Shown: positions 18,491 to 26,432, numbered from the stretch's first letter. The stretch is DNA of 64,000 bases from Billgrantia campisalis (GCF_022341425.1 NZ_JABFUC010000001.1:62001-126000), one strand, 5' to 3'. The notes: generated from the letters alone by a model not told the origin. Program-made: numbers and translations.

Positions 18491-18643
18491 GGCATGGCCT
18501 ATTCGCGTGGCGGGCGCCGCTCCCACAGCGGCGCCGGAAATACCGCCCCCATCCTCGGGCCGGCATCCCCCATGCTACCAGAGCGGCAGGCGGTGATTAG
18601 CCGGCAAAACTTGACCTGCGCCAAACTCGCAACAGTTTAGCGC

Positions 18644-18865
18644 TCAGCGGAGCCGCCGGATCGACTCGAAGCGGCCATCCGATGAAAAGCGCAGGCGAAA
18701 GACGCCGTGTACGCCCTCGCGGGTCACCACCCGGCGCAGCGCCTCGGCGGGAAAGATCACCCGGCGGCCATCCAGACTATGGGCATGCACCTGACCCACG
18801 CGCCCCTCGTAGTGGGCCAGGCAGGCCTCGGCGGAAAGCTTGATCACCACATCAATGGTCGGCAT
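18644..18865 (-). CDS. DUF2835 family protein
   Basis: Small protein of 73 residues of unknown function. Recognised by its pattern: an N-terminal beta/alpha stretch (DVVIKLSAEACLAHYEG), VHAHSLDGRRVIFPAEALRRVV and the ending GVFRLRFSSDGRFESIRRL. DUF2835 proteins are about 70 residues long and typical of marine and halophilic gammaproteobacteria. No functional residues are known to me. It lies on the edge between the conserved motility cluster and the accessory island. Confidence 0.8.
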   Translation of the reverse strand: MPTIDVVIKLSAEACLAHYEGRVGQVHAHSLDGRRVIFPAEALRRVVTREGVHGVFRLRFSSDGRFESIRRLR

Positions 18866-19152
18866 CGTCCGACTGTCTCAATCACCCTGGAGGATGTGGA
18901 GTATATCGCGGGTAGGCGGCCCTGCCAGGGTACGTCCTGGCGGTAGAGACCGTACAGACGCTGGTGCCCATCCTGGGCCATATGCCGCTGCAATGGGTCC
19001 GCTTCAAACCTCACTCCGATTCCGACACCACAGCCTGAAATACCGAAACAGACCTTGCGCGGATGGGGCGTACCCAAGCCATTCACAGCCGGGCCATACA
19101 CACAAAGTCAACCTCAACTAACGACAAACGCATCCGGAAGCCCCGGCAAGGG
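18866..19152. other. Intergenic stretch without a recognisable gene
   Basis: About 290 bases between DUF2835 and a hypothetical gene. A minus-strand reading of 85 codons (18844-19101) crosses the start of the DUF2835 gene and matches nothing I know. No terminator, RNA gene or clear promoter was found. It may be decayed coding sequence at the island border. Confidence 0.4.
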
Positions 19153-19515
19153 TCACTCCATACCCTGCTGCAGAAGACGTACCCGTTCGTGGAAACGGCG
19201 CGCCTTGTCGATCGCCATAGCCTCACCCTCATCCAGCGTCAGGCGCGGCCCCTCCTTCTGCCCCTCGCTCTCCATCACCTCCTGCACCGCCTCGGGATGA
19301 CGCTTGAGGAGGTGTTCGACGTTCAAGCGAATGCTGAAGAGCTCAAGCTCCAGAGCGGCCCGCTGCTCCTCGCGGCGGGCACGCTCGCGGGGATCGTTCG
19401 TCGCCTCGATGCGGACCGTCAGGGTATTGCTGATCAACGCCTGGGAAGCGCGCAGCTGAGGCATCACCTGATAGAGGAGTTCACGAAGGGTGATCTGAGG
19501 TTGACTAGATGGCAT
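19153..19515 (-). CDS. Hypothetical protein
   Basis: Predicted helical, charged protein of 120 residues. A long amphipathic middle (RERARREEQRAALELELFS) and a C terminus rich in Arg and Glu suggest a coiled coil. No signal peptide, membrane segment or known motif. Length, codon use and an initiating ATG are consistent with a real gene, but I do not recognise the family. Just upstream on the opposite strand begins an eroded higBA pair, so the gene marks the island border. Confidence 0.5.
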   Translation of the reverse strand: MPSSQPQITLRELLYQVMPQLRASQALISNTLTVRIEATNDPRERARREEQRAALELELFSIRLNVEHLLKRHPEAVQEVMESEGQKEGPRLTLDEGEAMAIDKARRFHERVRLLQQGME

Positions 19516-19559
19516 TCGACTTTCCTTATTGCGGTCACGTTAAGCATTTGCTGGGTGTA

Positions 19560-19676
19560 AGTGAGCTGATCGTTTTTATCTCGTTCGAGCAACAGATTTT
19601 GTACGTGAAGCACATCACCACGCATACCTAATATGACAAGCTGTGTCGTCAGTATGCAAAGGAGGCCGACAAATGA
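19560..19676 (+). pseudogene. Remnant of a HigB-type toxin (C-terminal third, with in-frame stop)
   Basis: No open frame long enough for a toxin, but one frame reads LIVFISFEQQILYVKHITTHT, then TAA at 19629-19631, then YDKLCRQYAKEADK and a TGA that overlaps the next ATG. This matches the end of HigB toxins, where a conserved TH-x-EYDK block closes the protein. The N-terminal part is missing and the stop falls inside the THxEYDK block. The ATGA overlap with the antitoxin frame shows that it was once a translationally coupled pair. Confidence 0.7.
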
Positions 19677-20088
19677 ATGCCACTACCAGCCTCGAAGCAG
19701 CCAAGGCTGTTTTCCGCGCCACCCCCTTCCTGGCACACGTCCACTCCGAGGCAGAGTATCAGGAGGCGCTGGCAATGGTCAGCGAGCTGATTGACGACTT
19801 CGACAACAATGTCGCCCTCATAGAGCGCCTCACCGATGCCATCGAGGAGTGGGAGAACGCCTCCAAGGAATTCAGCGAGTTCAATGCCGGCGTTCAGCCC
19901 CAGGATGCGGTGGATATGCTCAGGTTCTTGATGGACCAGCACGGACTCGGTGTCGCAGACCTACCCGAAACCGGCAGCAAGTCGCTGGTTTCCAGGATTC
20001 TCAACCGCAGGGGCGCGACCTCACCCGCCGCCATATCGAGGCGCTCTCCAAGCGCTTTGGGGTCAGTCCCGCGCTCTTTTTCCAGTGA
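19673..20088 (+). pseudogene. Frameshifted HigA-type antitoxin
   Basis: The first frame reads from ATG 19673 through a HigA-like N-terminal region (EAEYQEALAMVSELIDD) and the start of a HTH domain (DAVDMLRFLMDQHGLGVADLPE, then SKSLVSRILN). Near 20010 the match jumps by one base into another frame, which carries RDLTRRHIEALSKRFGVSPA and stops at 20088. One base has been lost. The antitoxin is probably dead unless the frameshift is a sequencing error. Together with the broken toxin upstream it forms a decayed higBA locus. Confidence 0.75.
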
Positions 20089-20172
20089 GCAAGCCAGCCG
20101 CGCCGGCGCTCATAGCACTGGCCATTGACGGAAGCGGTACCGCATAGGAAGGCCCGTCACACGCAGCGAGCC
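20088..20172 (-). pseudogene. Transposase fragment (N-terminal piece of HUH/Y1 family)
   Basis: Minus-strand frame reads RCV, stop, RAFLCGTASVNGQCYERRRGW, the N-terminal signature (CVRRAFLCG) of the transposase family whose larger piece lies at 22438-23255. It has one in-frame stop and ends where the dead higA begins. It is about 80 percent identical by eye to the fragment near 21640-21710. Confidence 0.7.
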
Positions 20173-20203
20173 TGCCGGTCGCCCGAGGCGAGCCGCCTTA
20201 ACC

Positions 20204-20452
20204 TTACGCAGCCTCAGAAACTCGTAGGTAAAGTGCATCTGGAGCAAGATCCGCCCCGTTGGGCCAGCAAACCACACCAAACTCATCAATACTAACCTGA
20301 CCGAAGAAAACAGGATCTCGAAGCGGCTCGAACATAGGACCAAAAAGGCGATCCGCCAAGGAGACTTCTCCCTCTCGACCATCATCGAAGACCACACGAA
20401 GCCGATAGCCTGACAACGCCTCTACACGTACAACTCTATGCATTGCCTTCAC
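20204..20452 (-). CDS. DUF2442 domain protein
   Basis: Protein of 82 residues. The DUF2442 pattern is seen in YRLRVVFDDGREGEVSLADRL (about 16-36), FGQVSIDEFGVVCWPNGADLAP and DALYL. Its start overlaps the end of the DUF4160 gene by four bases (ATGA), so the two are co-translated. DUF2442 and DUF4160 genes are often neighbours and have been discussed as a toxin-antitoxin-like pair; the activity is unproven. Setting among TA modules supports that reading. Confidence 0.82.
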   Translation of the reverse strand: MKAMHRVVRVEALSGYRLRVVFDDGREGEVSLADRLFGPMFEPLRDPVFFGQVSIDEFGVVCWPNGADLAPDALYLRVSEAA

Positions 20453-20709
20453 TCCAATGGTGGTATCTTATTCAAAGGCTGATGCTGCTCGGCAAGGCAC
20501 CAGTCTTCCAACAGCTCTTGGCGATGATCTACTGCCCACTCCAGCACCATCGCCAAAGCCCGTTTCGGCAACCTCCCTTCCATGACTTCCAGAGTCTGGA
20601 TGGTAATAATTGCCTCATGCTCTCCATAGTAGGCGTGAAAATGCGGTGGATTGTGGTCGTCATAATACATGCGGATCAGGATGCCAAAGAAAGCTGATAT
20701 CGTGGGCAT
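20449..20709 (-). CDS. DUF4160 domain protein
   Basis: Protein of 86 residues with the DUF4160 signature GILIRMYYDDHNPPHFHAYYG (about 9-29), EAIITIQTLEVMEGRLP and a helical end (MVLEWAVDHRQELLEDW). The HNPPHFHA block with clustered His suggests a metal or RNase-like site, but no activity is established to my knowledge. GAGAGGG before the ATG serves as ribosome site. First gene of a two-gene unit with DUF2442. DNA here is more AT-rich than the flanking motility genes. Confidence 0.82.
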   Translation of the reverse strand: MPTISAFFGILIRMYYDDHNPPHFHAYYGEHEAIITIQTLEVMEGRLPKRALAMVLEWAVDHRQELLEDWCLAEQHQPLNKIPPLE

Positions 20710-20763
20710 GCATCCCTCTCTTTCTGTACACCATACCCAGCATTGTATCGCCGATGGCGTGTT

Positions 20764-20868
20764 TTACTCCACCCGCCGCTCAAAGACCTCCCTCGCTGCA
20801 CGCATGCCTCTCAGATGCCGTGCCTGGCGGGCGGCGCAGCAGGCGGTAAGGCTGGCGGGCGTGCCCAC
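20764..20868 (-). pseudogene. Transposase fragment (C-terminal piece)
   Basis: Frame reads VGTPASLTACCAARQARHLR then GMRAAREVFERRVE and stop. It is nearly identical to the end of the larger transposase piece at 22438-23255, which reads VGTPASLSACCATRQARHLR. The upstream break is at about 20868, only about 20 bases after the stop of the HTH antitoxin. Confidence 0.8.
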
Positions 20869-20887
20869 CAAAAGTTGAGAGTGGGCT

Positions 20888-21178
20888 TTATGCCAGATCA
20901 CGCAGCACTTCAGGGTGCTTTTCCGCCACTCGCAGCAGAGTACGTGCGGTTCCAGTGGGCTCACGGCGCCCCTGCTCCCAACCACGCAACGTACCTAGGC
21001 TTACATTCAGCAGGTCAGCAAACTCCTTCTGCGAAAGCCCCATCCGATGGCGCACCTCGGCTGCTTTCGGCACCTCTACCTGAGTCACGCGAGCCGCTTC
21101 GCCGCGCTTCATCTGGCGTACTGACTCCAGCAGCTTGTTACCCAGCTCTTCACCGGTCATGTCATCGGCGTCACGCAT
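20888..21178 (-). CDS. HTH antitoxin of RelE-type TA pair
   Basis: DNA-binding antitoxin of 96 residues that should neutralise the toxin encoded just upstream and repress the pair. A C-terminal Cro/C1-type helix-turn-helix (about 43-90) has GLSQKEFADLLNVSLGTLRGWEQG. The start ATG 21178 overlaps the toxin gene by eight bases; a longer frame to 21244 would lie inside the toxin and is not used. Toxin-first order with a HTH antitoxin is the HigBA/NadTS arrangement. It is flanked by transposase fragments. Confidence 0.9.
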   Translation of the reverse strand: MRDADDMTGEELGNKLLESVRQMKRGEAARVTQVEVPKAAEVRHRMGLSQKEFADLLNVSLGTLRGWEQGRREPTGTARTLLRVAEKHPEVLRDLA

Positions 21179-21485
21179 CGTCGAGCGCCTCCTTGATCTG
21201 CCTGAGGATATGGGCCGGGATGTCGCCCCGGACGGGCTTGGCATAGATCACCAGCAGCCAAATCTTCCCACTCGCCAAGCGGTTATAGTGAATCACTCGT
21301 ACACCGCCGCGCTTACCGCTATTCTCTCGCTGCCAGCGCACCTTGCGGCAACCACCAGAGCCAGGAATCACACGACCTGCCTCAGGGTTCATCGCCAGCC
21401 ACTCATAAAACTCGCCTCGTTCGTCCTCATCCCAGAGAGCGTCGGCATCCTTGGTGAATATTTCGGTTTCGGCGATGGTGTACAT
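21171..21485 (-). CDS. RelE/ParE-family toxin
   Basis: Predicted ribosome-dependent mRNA endonuclease of 104 residues. RelE-fold features seen: an N-terminal strand and helix (YTIAETEIFTKDADALWDEDE), GSGGCRKVRWQRENSGKRGGVRVIHY with the basic strand residues typical of the active site, and IWLLVIYAKPVRGDIP. Complete and without frameshift. Coupled to the HTH antitoxin by an eight-base overlap. No promoter elements could be picked with confidence in the 67 bases between it and the transposase fragment upstream. Confidence 0.9.
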   Translation of the reverse strand: MYTIAETEIFTKDADALWDEDERGEFYEWLAMNPEAGRVIPGSGGCRKVRWQRENSGKRGGVRVIHYNRLASGKIWLLVIYAKPVRGDIPAHILRQIKEALDDA

Positions 21486-21551
21486 GCCCCATAGAGTACG
21501 TCATTGACGCATGCCAAACAACACGAACTCACACGCTTTCCAGCACGTTGA

Positions 21552-21753
21552 CACCAAATGGTAGTGGTTACTCATCACCGCATAGGCGGCCACGTCGATG
21601 GCGAACACCCCAGCAAACTGATGCAGGCGGTCGGCGATCCAGCCGCGCCTGCTCATAGCACTACCCGCTGACGGAATCGGTACCGCACAGGAAGGCCCGG
21701 CGCACGCAGCGGTTAACGAGGTGATACCAAGGCGCAGTATCCTCGCCTGACAT
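21552..21753 (-). pseudogene. Transposase fragment (N-terminal piece with HUH-type SNHYHL motif)
   Basis: Begins at ATG 21753 and reads [20 protein letters not shown] then [10 protein letters not shown], a TAG stop and, after a one-base shift, [20 protein letters not shown] then [12 protein letters not shown]. This is the start of a Y1/HUH transposase of the REP-associated type, whose His-x-His metal site is in SNHYHL. The gene ends abruptly there; the RelE/HTH pair follows, and the C-terminal end of a transposase resumes at 20868. Confidence 0.8.
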
Positions 21754-21761
21754 GCCGCATT

Positions 21762-21787
21762 GCGTTATATGCCGCGCCGCGTTATAT
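21762..21787 (+). promoter_or_regulatory. Direct repeat in higBA promoter region
   Basis: The 9-base unit GCGTTATAT occurs twice (21762-21770 and 21779-21787), 17 bases apart, ending 27 bases before higB. TTATAT/TATATT sequences could act as -10 elements. A repeated operator for HigA autoregulation is plausible but not proven. Confidence 0.4.
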
Positions 21788-21814
21788 TGAATGCAGGGCA
21801 ATGCTGGACGCTAC

Positions 21815-22096
21815 ATGATCAAGAGCTTCAAGGACAAACAGACCGCCACCATCGCCAGCGGCCGGATGTCGCGCAGGCTGCCACAGGATATGCAGCGCAA
21901 TGCCTTGAAGAAACTGCGCCAGCTAGAGGCTGCCGACAGTCTTGACGATCTGCGCATTCCACCCGGCAATCGACTGGAAGCTTTGCACGGCGATCGTGAA
22001 GGCCAGCACAGCATCCGCATCAACGACCAATGGCGACTGTGTTTCCGATTCGAAGACGGCAATGCCCATGATGTTGAAATCGTCGACTACCACTGA
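21815..22096 (+). CDS. higB: HigB toxin (RelE-family mRNA interferase)
   Basis: Toxin of 93 residues. It begins MIKSFKDKQT and contains the family core PQDMQRNALKKLRQLEAA, PPGNRLEALHGDREGQHSIR and INDQWRLCFRF, ending VEIVDYH. This is the HigB1/RelE-like killer-protein pattern, which cleaves mRNA on the ribosome. Start ATG 21815 is chosen by homology; an in-frame ATG eight codons upstream is less likely. The antitoxin follows after 10 bases. Confidence 0.93.
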   Translation: MIKSFKDKQTATIASGRMSRRLPQDMQRNALKKLRQLEAADSLDDLRIPPGNRLEALHGDREGQHSIRINDQWRLCFRFEDGNAHDVEIVDYH

Positions 22097-22106
22097 GGAG
22101 GCGACC

Positions 22107-22394
22107 ATGACCGAAAGACTGCCCAACATCCACCCAGGCGAGATCCTCCTTGAGGACTTCATTGAGCCCATGGGGCTGACCAAGAATGCCTTGGCCACAG
22201 CCATCGGCGTACCGGCCACCCGTATCGGCCAGATCACCCGCGGCGAGCGCGCCATCACTGCCGATACCGATCTTCGCCTGTCTCGTTATTTCGGCACTAG
22301 CGAAGGCTACTGGCTGCGGCTGCAGAATGCCTACGACCTGGAGCAGGCCAAGCGCAAAGCACATTACGACGGCATCCGGCCGCACGCCGCCTAG
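22107..22394 (+). CDS. higA: HigA antitoxin (XRE-family)
   Basis: Antitoxin of 95 residues with the HigA-family start LPNIHPGEILLEDFIEPMGLT, a helix-turn-helix (about 20-62; LTKNALATAIGVPATRIGQI), then LRLSRYFGTSEGYWLRLQNA and a basic tail. It should bind HigB and repress the operon. GAGGAGG is placed just before the ATG. It ends 43 bases before the stop of the transposase pseudogene, which points the other way. Confidence 0.94.
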   Translation: MTERLPNIHPGEILLEDFIEPMGLTKNALATAIGVPATRIGQITRGERAITADTDLRLSRYFGTSEGYWLRLQNAYDLEQAKRKAHYDGIRPHAA

Positions 22395-22437
22395 CCTCTC
22401 TTCACCCGCCCACATGGCCGAGCACGATGGGCCCGAC

Positions 22438-23255
22438 TCAGGCCGCCCGCTTTTCGAACACCTCCCGCGCCGCTCGCATGCCCCGCAGGTGGCGCGCCTG
22501 ACGGGTGGCACAGCAGGCGCTGAGGCTTGCCGGCGTACCCACGGCGCTGCAGAACCGTTTGAGCAGCGTGGTCGAAGCGGCAATGAAGGCCTCGGGGTCG
22601 ATATTCAGACGGTCGAGCAGCCGAGGCATCCGCTCCTCGATTAGCCCTCGCTTATCCGACCGCTGGCAGCGGCCGGTGGTCTCGACCAACTCGAGATACT
22701 CCTCGAAGCCGAACGGAATGGTGTTGGGTAGCTGCGCCCTGGCATCGAACGGCATCAGCGGCTGATGCGGCAAACTGTCGAACCACGCCACGGCGCCGGA
22801 CACCTTGGGCAACGTCACCTGCTCCATTGCAACATGGGTATCGGCAGGCTGGGTGATTGACGCCTCGGCAACGGGCTGCGCGCCCAACCCGGTAAGCCGC
22901 TCGGCCACCGAGGTATGCTCGGATGTTTCGGGCGTCTCGGCGATACCGGCGCGAATAGGATTCAAATCGACATAGGCCATGGCGCTGAGGATCGCCGCCT
23001 CGTCGAGCAGCGCCTGGCTCTTGAAGCGCCCCTCCCAGAAGCGCCCCTTCGCGCCGTCCTCGGCGTTGGCCTGACGGGCGATAGATTCGTTAAGCACCCG
23101 CATAAACCAAGAGATATCGGCCAGCCGCTCACGATATTTCGCCGCCCACTGTGCCACGGCTTGGCTCACACCCGGCGACAGCCCCTCCCCGCCACTCTCC
23201 CGGTACTTCCGCACCACCAGCGGACCGGTGAACAGCGCCGCAGCACCTCGTCATC
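22438..23255 (-). pseudogene. Truncated, frameshifted HUH (Y1, REP-associated type) transposase
   Basis: The open part (22438-23217) encodes about 259 residues with the C-terminal two thirds of a REP-associated tyrosine transposase: YRERLADISWFMRVLNESIA, KGRFWEGRFKSQALLDEAAI and MAYVDLNPIRAG. Upstream, at 23235-23255, the block DDEVLRR is found in another frame, so a small deletion has shifted the frame. The N-terminal HUH domain is absent. It is the source-type copy for the three shorter fragments at 20.1, 20.8 and 21.6 kb. Confidence 0.85.
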
Positions 23256-23335
23256 GCCCCGCTTGGCTGAAGTGCCCCCCCTGCAGAGGCGCAGCTCCGA
23301 GTGAAGCCGACCTCATAGGATCGCTACCAACTGAA

Positions 23336-26305
23336 TCAACGCTTTTTCAGGATGCGGAACTCACGGTAGTTGATGTCATCATCGCAAAGGGCGCCCGTTG
23401 CCACTTCTTCGAAGCCGGCGGCGCCGATCTGCTTGACCTTGGCATCGAAATCCTGCTCGGTCATATTGGTACGCCGAATCCCCTGGCTTTCCAGCAGCAA
23501 CAAGCCGCCATCACTTACCAATGAATGAAGGTGACGTCCAAACTCGGGCATCGGCAGGCCAATCCAGCGGTGAACCGCACAGGCGATCACCAGATCCGAA
23601 GCCTGCGGCTGACCCGCAATGAATGCCTCGAAGGTCATGGCCGCCAATTTCACGTTATCGATACCCAGGTGGCTGGCCACCGTATTGCCCACTTCGATAC
23701 AGGTAGGGCTGATATCGAAGCCCATGCCATGGCCCAACTGGTCGGCCAGCTCCAGCAGCAGAAAACCGTGATTGCAACCGATGTCCAAGGCGCTGATGGT
23801 GTCTTTCTTTTGTTTGAGTTCAGCCAGGTGCTCACGCAAACCATAGGCATCCAGGCGAAGCTCGGTGGGTCGGCTGCCCGGCAAGGCCACGCGATCATAG
23901 CCCTGGTAAGGAAGATTGAAGTCACCGAAGCTGAACTGCAGGTCGTCCTGTGAGTAGCTTTTCCACTGGCGGCTCAGCAGGCCGTGAAGCCCCGCCCACC
24001 TCTGATGCGTTTCATCATCGCTATCCGCCAGCCAGGTGGTGAAACGCCGATATGCCAGCTCGGTCTCCAGTGAGTAAGGGCGAATACGGCTAACCTCGCG
24101 CAACATCGCCAGGCCTTCTTGTACCTGGCCCAGTTGGATGAGACTGGCGGCAAACTGGAGCCGCAGGCGGGCTTGCTGCATCTGGAGCCTGCCGTCAACG
24201 GTGCCGTCACTTTCCTGCGCCGCCTGCAGAGCCAGCGCCTGCTGGTGCTGTGCGATAGCATTGCTATCCCCCTCAAGTGCGGCCAGGCTAGCCGCCAGGC
24301 TGGCCACAACAGGGCTTTGTGAGGCGGAAGCCTGTTCCAAGACCTTCAGGCGGTTTTTTGCCTCCGCGAGTGCTTCCAGCGAAGGTTGGGCAAGCCGATA
24401 GTGCTCCAACTCGGCATGCTGACGCTCAATGAACGCCTGTAACCGCAGCTGACAGCCCGCCGGGTCGGCCTCCGGGAACGCCTGTAGCCGCGCTTCCGCT
24501 TCCTGCCAGCGACGGGCACGTAGCAGCGCTTCTATCAGTTGGATCTGGATATTGCGATCCTGGCCTTTCTTTTCACAGGCTTGGGTGAGCAGCGCTACGC
24601 CCTGATGGTGTTTGCCGGTCTGGGATACGTAGGTACCCAGCAGCGCCTTGAGCTCCGGCTGGTCGGGCTCCAGCTCTAGCAGTCGTCGAATCACTCCGAT
24701 CATGCCCTGGGCATTGGCTTCTTTTTGTCGATCGATGAGCGCCTGGTAAAGCTCCACCAGGCGCTGTTGCCTGGCCACCTCTTCCAACGAGCCGGCCTCG
24801 GCCACCGCTTGGTATCCCTCGATCATCGGAGTCAGCTCCCCGATCAGCTGCTCCGCCAGGCCATCGAAGCGAGGATGCAGCTGGGTGGGGGCCTCCACGG
24901 AGCTGGCCGGGTCGAGCTGGCCCAGCAGGCGGCTGGCCTGCTCGCGCGCCTGGGCATCGGGCCGGTACTCCCCCAGCCCCAGGCTATGGTAGATATTGCC
25001 GGCCACATGGTCCGGGTCCTTTACCAAGTCGGAATACTCGACCAGCACAATCGGGTTGGGCAGCACGTTAGCCCAGTGCTGCATGGCCTTCTCGTAGGTG
25101 GCGATATACTCGCCCAGGGTGCGCAGATCATAGCTGTGCTTGTTGCCGGTATCGTACTTGGTGAAGTAGGCGGCCATGCCCAGATCGAGCAGGCCGCGCA
25201 TGCAGAAGATGATCGGGGTCTTGGGGAACATCAGCCCCAGTATGCCCAGCATGAAGATGGCATCGGGGTGGGTATTGGTAACCATCCCCCCCCGGTGCCC
25301 GATTCGGCCCAGGTAACCGTGACGCAGCTCGGGCATGTCTTCCGGGGTCAGGGCCTCAATGAAGCCGTTAAGGGTTTCATAGGCGCCGGCGGCCTCACGC
25401 ACCTGGTCCATGAAGTCGAAACGCTCGCCGCCCTTGTCGATCTCCGGATGTTCGGCCAGCAGGGATTCCACCAGACTCTTGCCCGACCTGGACGGCCCGA
25501 CGATGAACACCTCCGGCATCAAGTCGCTTTGCGCCTCGGCAAAGCGCTGAAACAGCCCGGCGGGGTAAGTCGCCACGATATGGCGCAGCAGTTTCTCCCA
25601 GGGCAAGGCATTCGTGGGCGCGATGGGCCAGTAGCAGCGATTGCCCTCGTGAAAATAAACAAAGGCCTCTTGAAGCTTGCCCTCGCCGAGCCGGCGGCCA
25701 CCCAACGCGAATAGCGCATCGGCCCGCTCTTCAGTTTCCGCCTCGGGATTCTGAGCGATGGTTTCCAGCAGGTCCCAATGCGCCTGGCTAAGGGGAACAT
25801 AGCGAGACAGCGCCTTCAGCGACTTGGCCGTGGCCGGTGCCACCTCGCTGCAGCGACGAAACAGCGCGATAGCGTCCTCGACTCGCCTACTGGCCAGCAG
25901 TGCCGTGGCCTTCAGGTAGAGCAGGTCGAAGCGCTCCGGCGCCCTATCAAGAGCCCGCTCGAGAAGCGTCAAGGCTTGCGGGTAATCGTTACCGTAAAGA
26001 TGGGCCTGGGCGATGCTGCCCAGGAGCTCGACACTCTCGGGCATCTCCGCCGCCGCCGCTTCAAGATGCGGCAGCGCATGGCGATAGGCCTTGAGGCGCA
26101 TCAGCGCCAGGCCGACACGCCGCCGCTCCTGGGCCGTCTCGGGCTGCTGGGCGAGCAATGCCTGGACCTGCCGCTGGCGATCATCGGCCAGCAGATCCTC
26201 TTCCTTGACGGCCTTGGCTGGCGTTTCTGCTTGCTGCTGTAGCCCAGCCGGCTTTCGCACCGTCGCCTGGCCCCTGCCCCGCTGTGTCTTTTTCTTCCGC
26301 GCCAT
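23336..26305 (-). CDS. TPR-sulfotransferase-TPR-methyltransferase fusion protein
   Basis: Cytoplasmic protein of 989 residues. A basic N terminus is followed by TPR repeats (about 40-260) and a sulfotransferase domain (about 265-500). The PAPS-binding loop is FIVGPSRSGKSL (267-278) and a second site is VLVEYSDLVKDP (about 415-426). More TPR-like helices follow (about 505-760), then a class I SAM-dependent methyltransferase (about 815-989) with motif I ALDIGCNHG (839-847). No signal peptide. The start has a strong GGAGGA. It lies directly after fliC and its terminator. TPR-sulfotransferases beside flagellar genes suggest protein or glycan modification, perhaps of flagellin; that is inference. 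The combination with a methyltransferase is unusual. Confidence 0.85.
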   Translation of the reverse strand: MARKKKTQRGRGQATVRKPAGLQQQAETPAKAVKEEDLLADDRQRQVQALLAQQPETAQERRRVGLALMRLKAYRHALPHLEAAAAEMPESVELLGSIAQAHLYGNDYPQALTLLERALDRAPERFDLLYLKATALLASRRVEDAIALFRRCSEVAPATAKSLKALSRYVPLSQAHWDLLETIAQNPEAETEERADALFALGGRRLGEGKLQEAFVYFHEGNRCYWPIAPTNALPWEKLLRHIVATYPAGLFQRFAEAQSDLMPEVFIVGPSRSGKSLVESLLAEHPEIDKGGERFDFMDQVREAAGAYETLNGFIEALTPEDMPELRHGYLGRIGHRGGMVTNTHPDAIFMLGILGLMFPKTPIIFCMRGLLDLGMAAYFTKYDTGNKHSYDLRTLGEYIATYEKAMQHWANVLPNPIVLVEYSDLVKDPDHVAGNIYHSLGLGEYRPDAQAREQASRLLGQLDPASSVEAPTQLHPRFDGLAEQLIGELTPMIEGYQAVAEAGSLEEVARQQRLVELYQALIDRQKEANAQGMIGVIRRLLELEPDQPELKALLGTYVSQTGKHHQGVALLTQACEKKGQDRNIQIQLIEALLRARRWQEAEARLQAFPEADPAGCQLRLQAFIERQHAELEHYRLAQPSLEALAEAKNRLKVLEQASASQSPVVASLAASLAALEGDSNAIAQHQQALALQAAQESDGTVDGRLQMQQARLRLQFAASLIQLGQVQEGLAMLREVSRIRPYSLETELAYRRFTTWLADSDDETHQRWAGLHGLLSRQWKSYSQDDLQFSFGDFNLPYQGYDRVALPGSRPTELRLDAYGLREHLAELKQKKDTISALDIGCNHGFLLLELADQLGHGMGFDISPTCIEVGNTVASHLGIDNVKLAAMTFEAFIAGQPQASDLVIACAVHRWIGLPMPEFGRHLHSLVSDGGLLLLESQGIRRTNMTEQDFDAKVKQIGAAGFEEVATGALCDDDINYREFRILKKR

Positions 26306-26375
26306 GCTTCCTCCGGAGAGTACAAGAACTCGATTAACCCTGCCCTATTACACACCAGGCTCGCCTTCCCCAAAG

Positions 26376-26406
26376 AAAGAAAAAGGCCGCCCTGGCGGCG
26401 GCCTTT
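26376..26406 (-). terminator. Rho-independent terminator after fliC
   Basis: Ten-bp stem AAAGGCCGCC/GGCGGCCTTT (26382-26391 with 26397-26406), 5-base loop, followed on the minus strand by TT and CTTTC. It separates fliC from the sulfotransferase gene, which may therefore need its own promoter. Confidence 0.85.
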
Positions 26407-26432
26407 CTGTCCATGCGGAGGTTGCCGGCTGA

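Noticed and set aside
18844..19101. Possible minus-strand gene of 85 codons before DUF2835
   Set aside because: Overlaps the DUF2835 start and matches no known family; kept only as an unassigned stretch.
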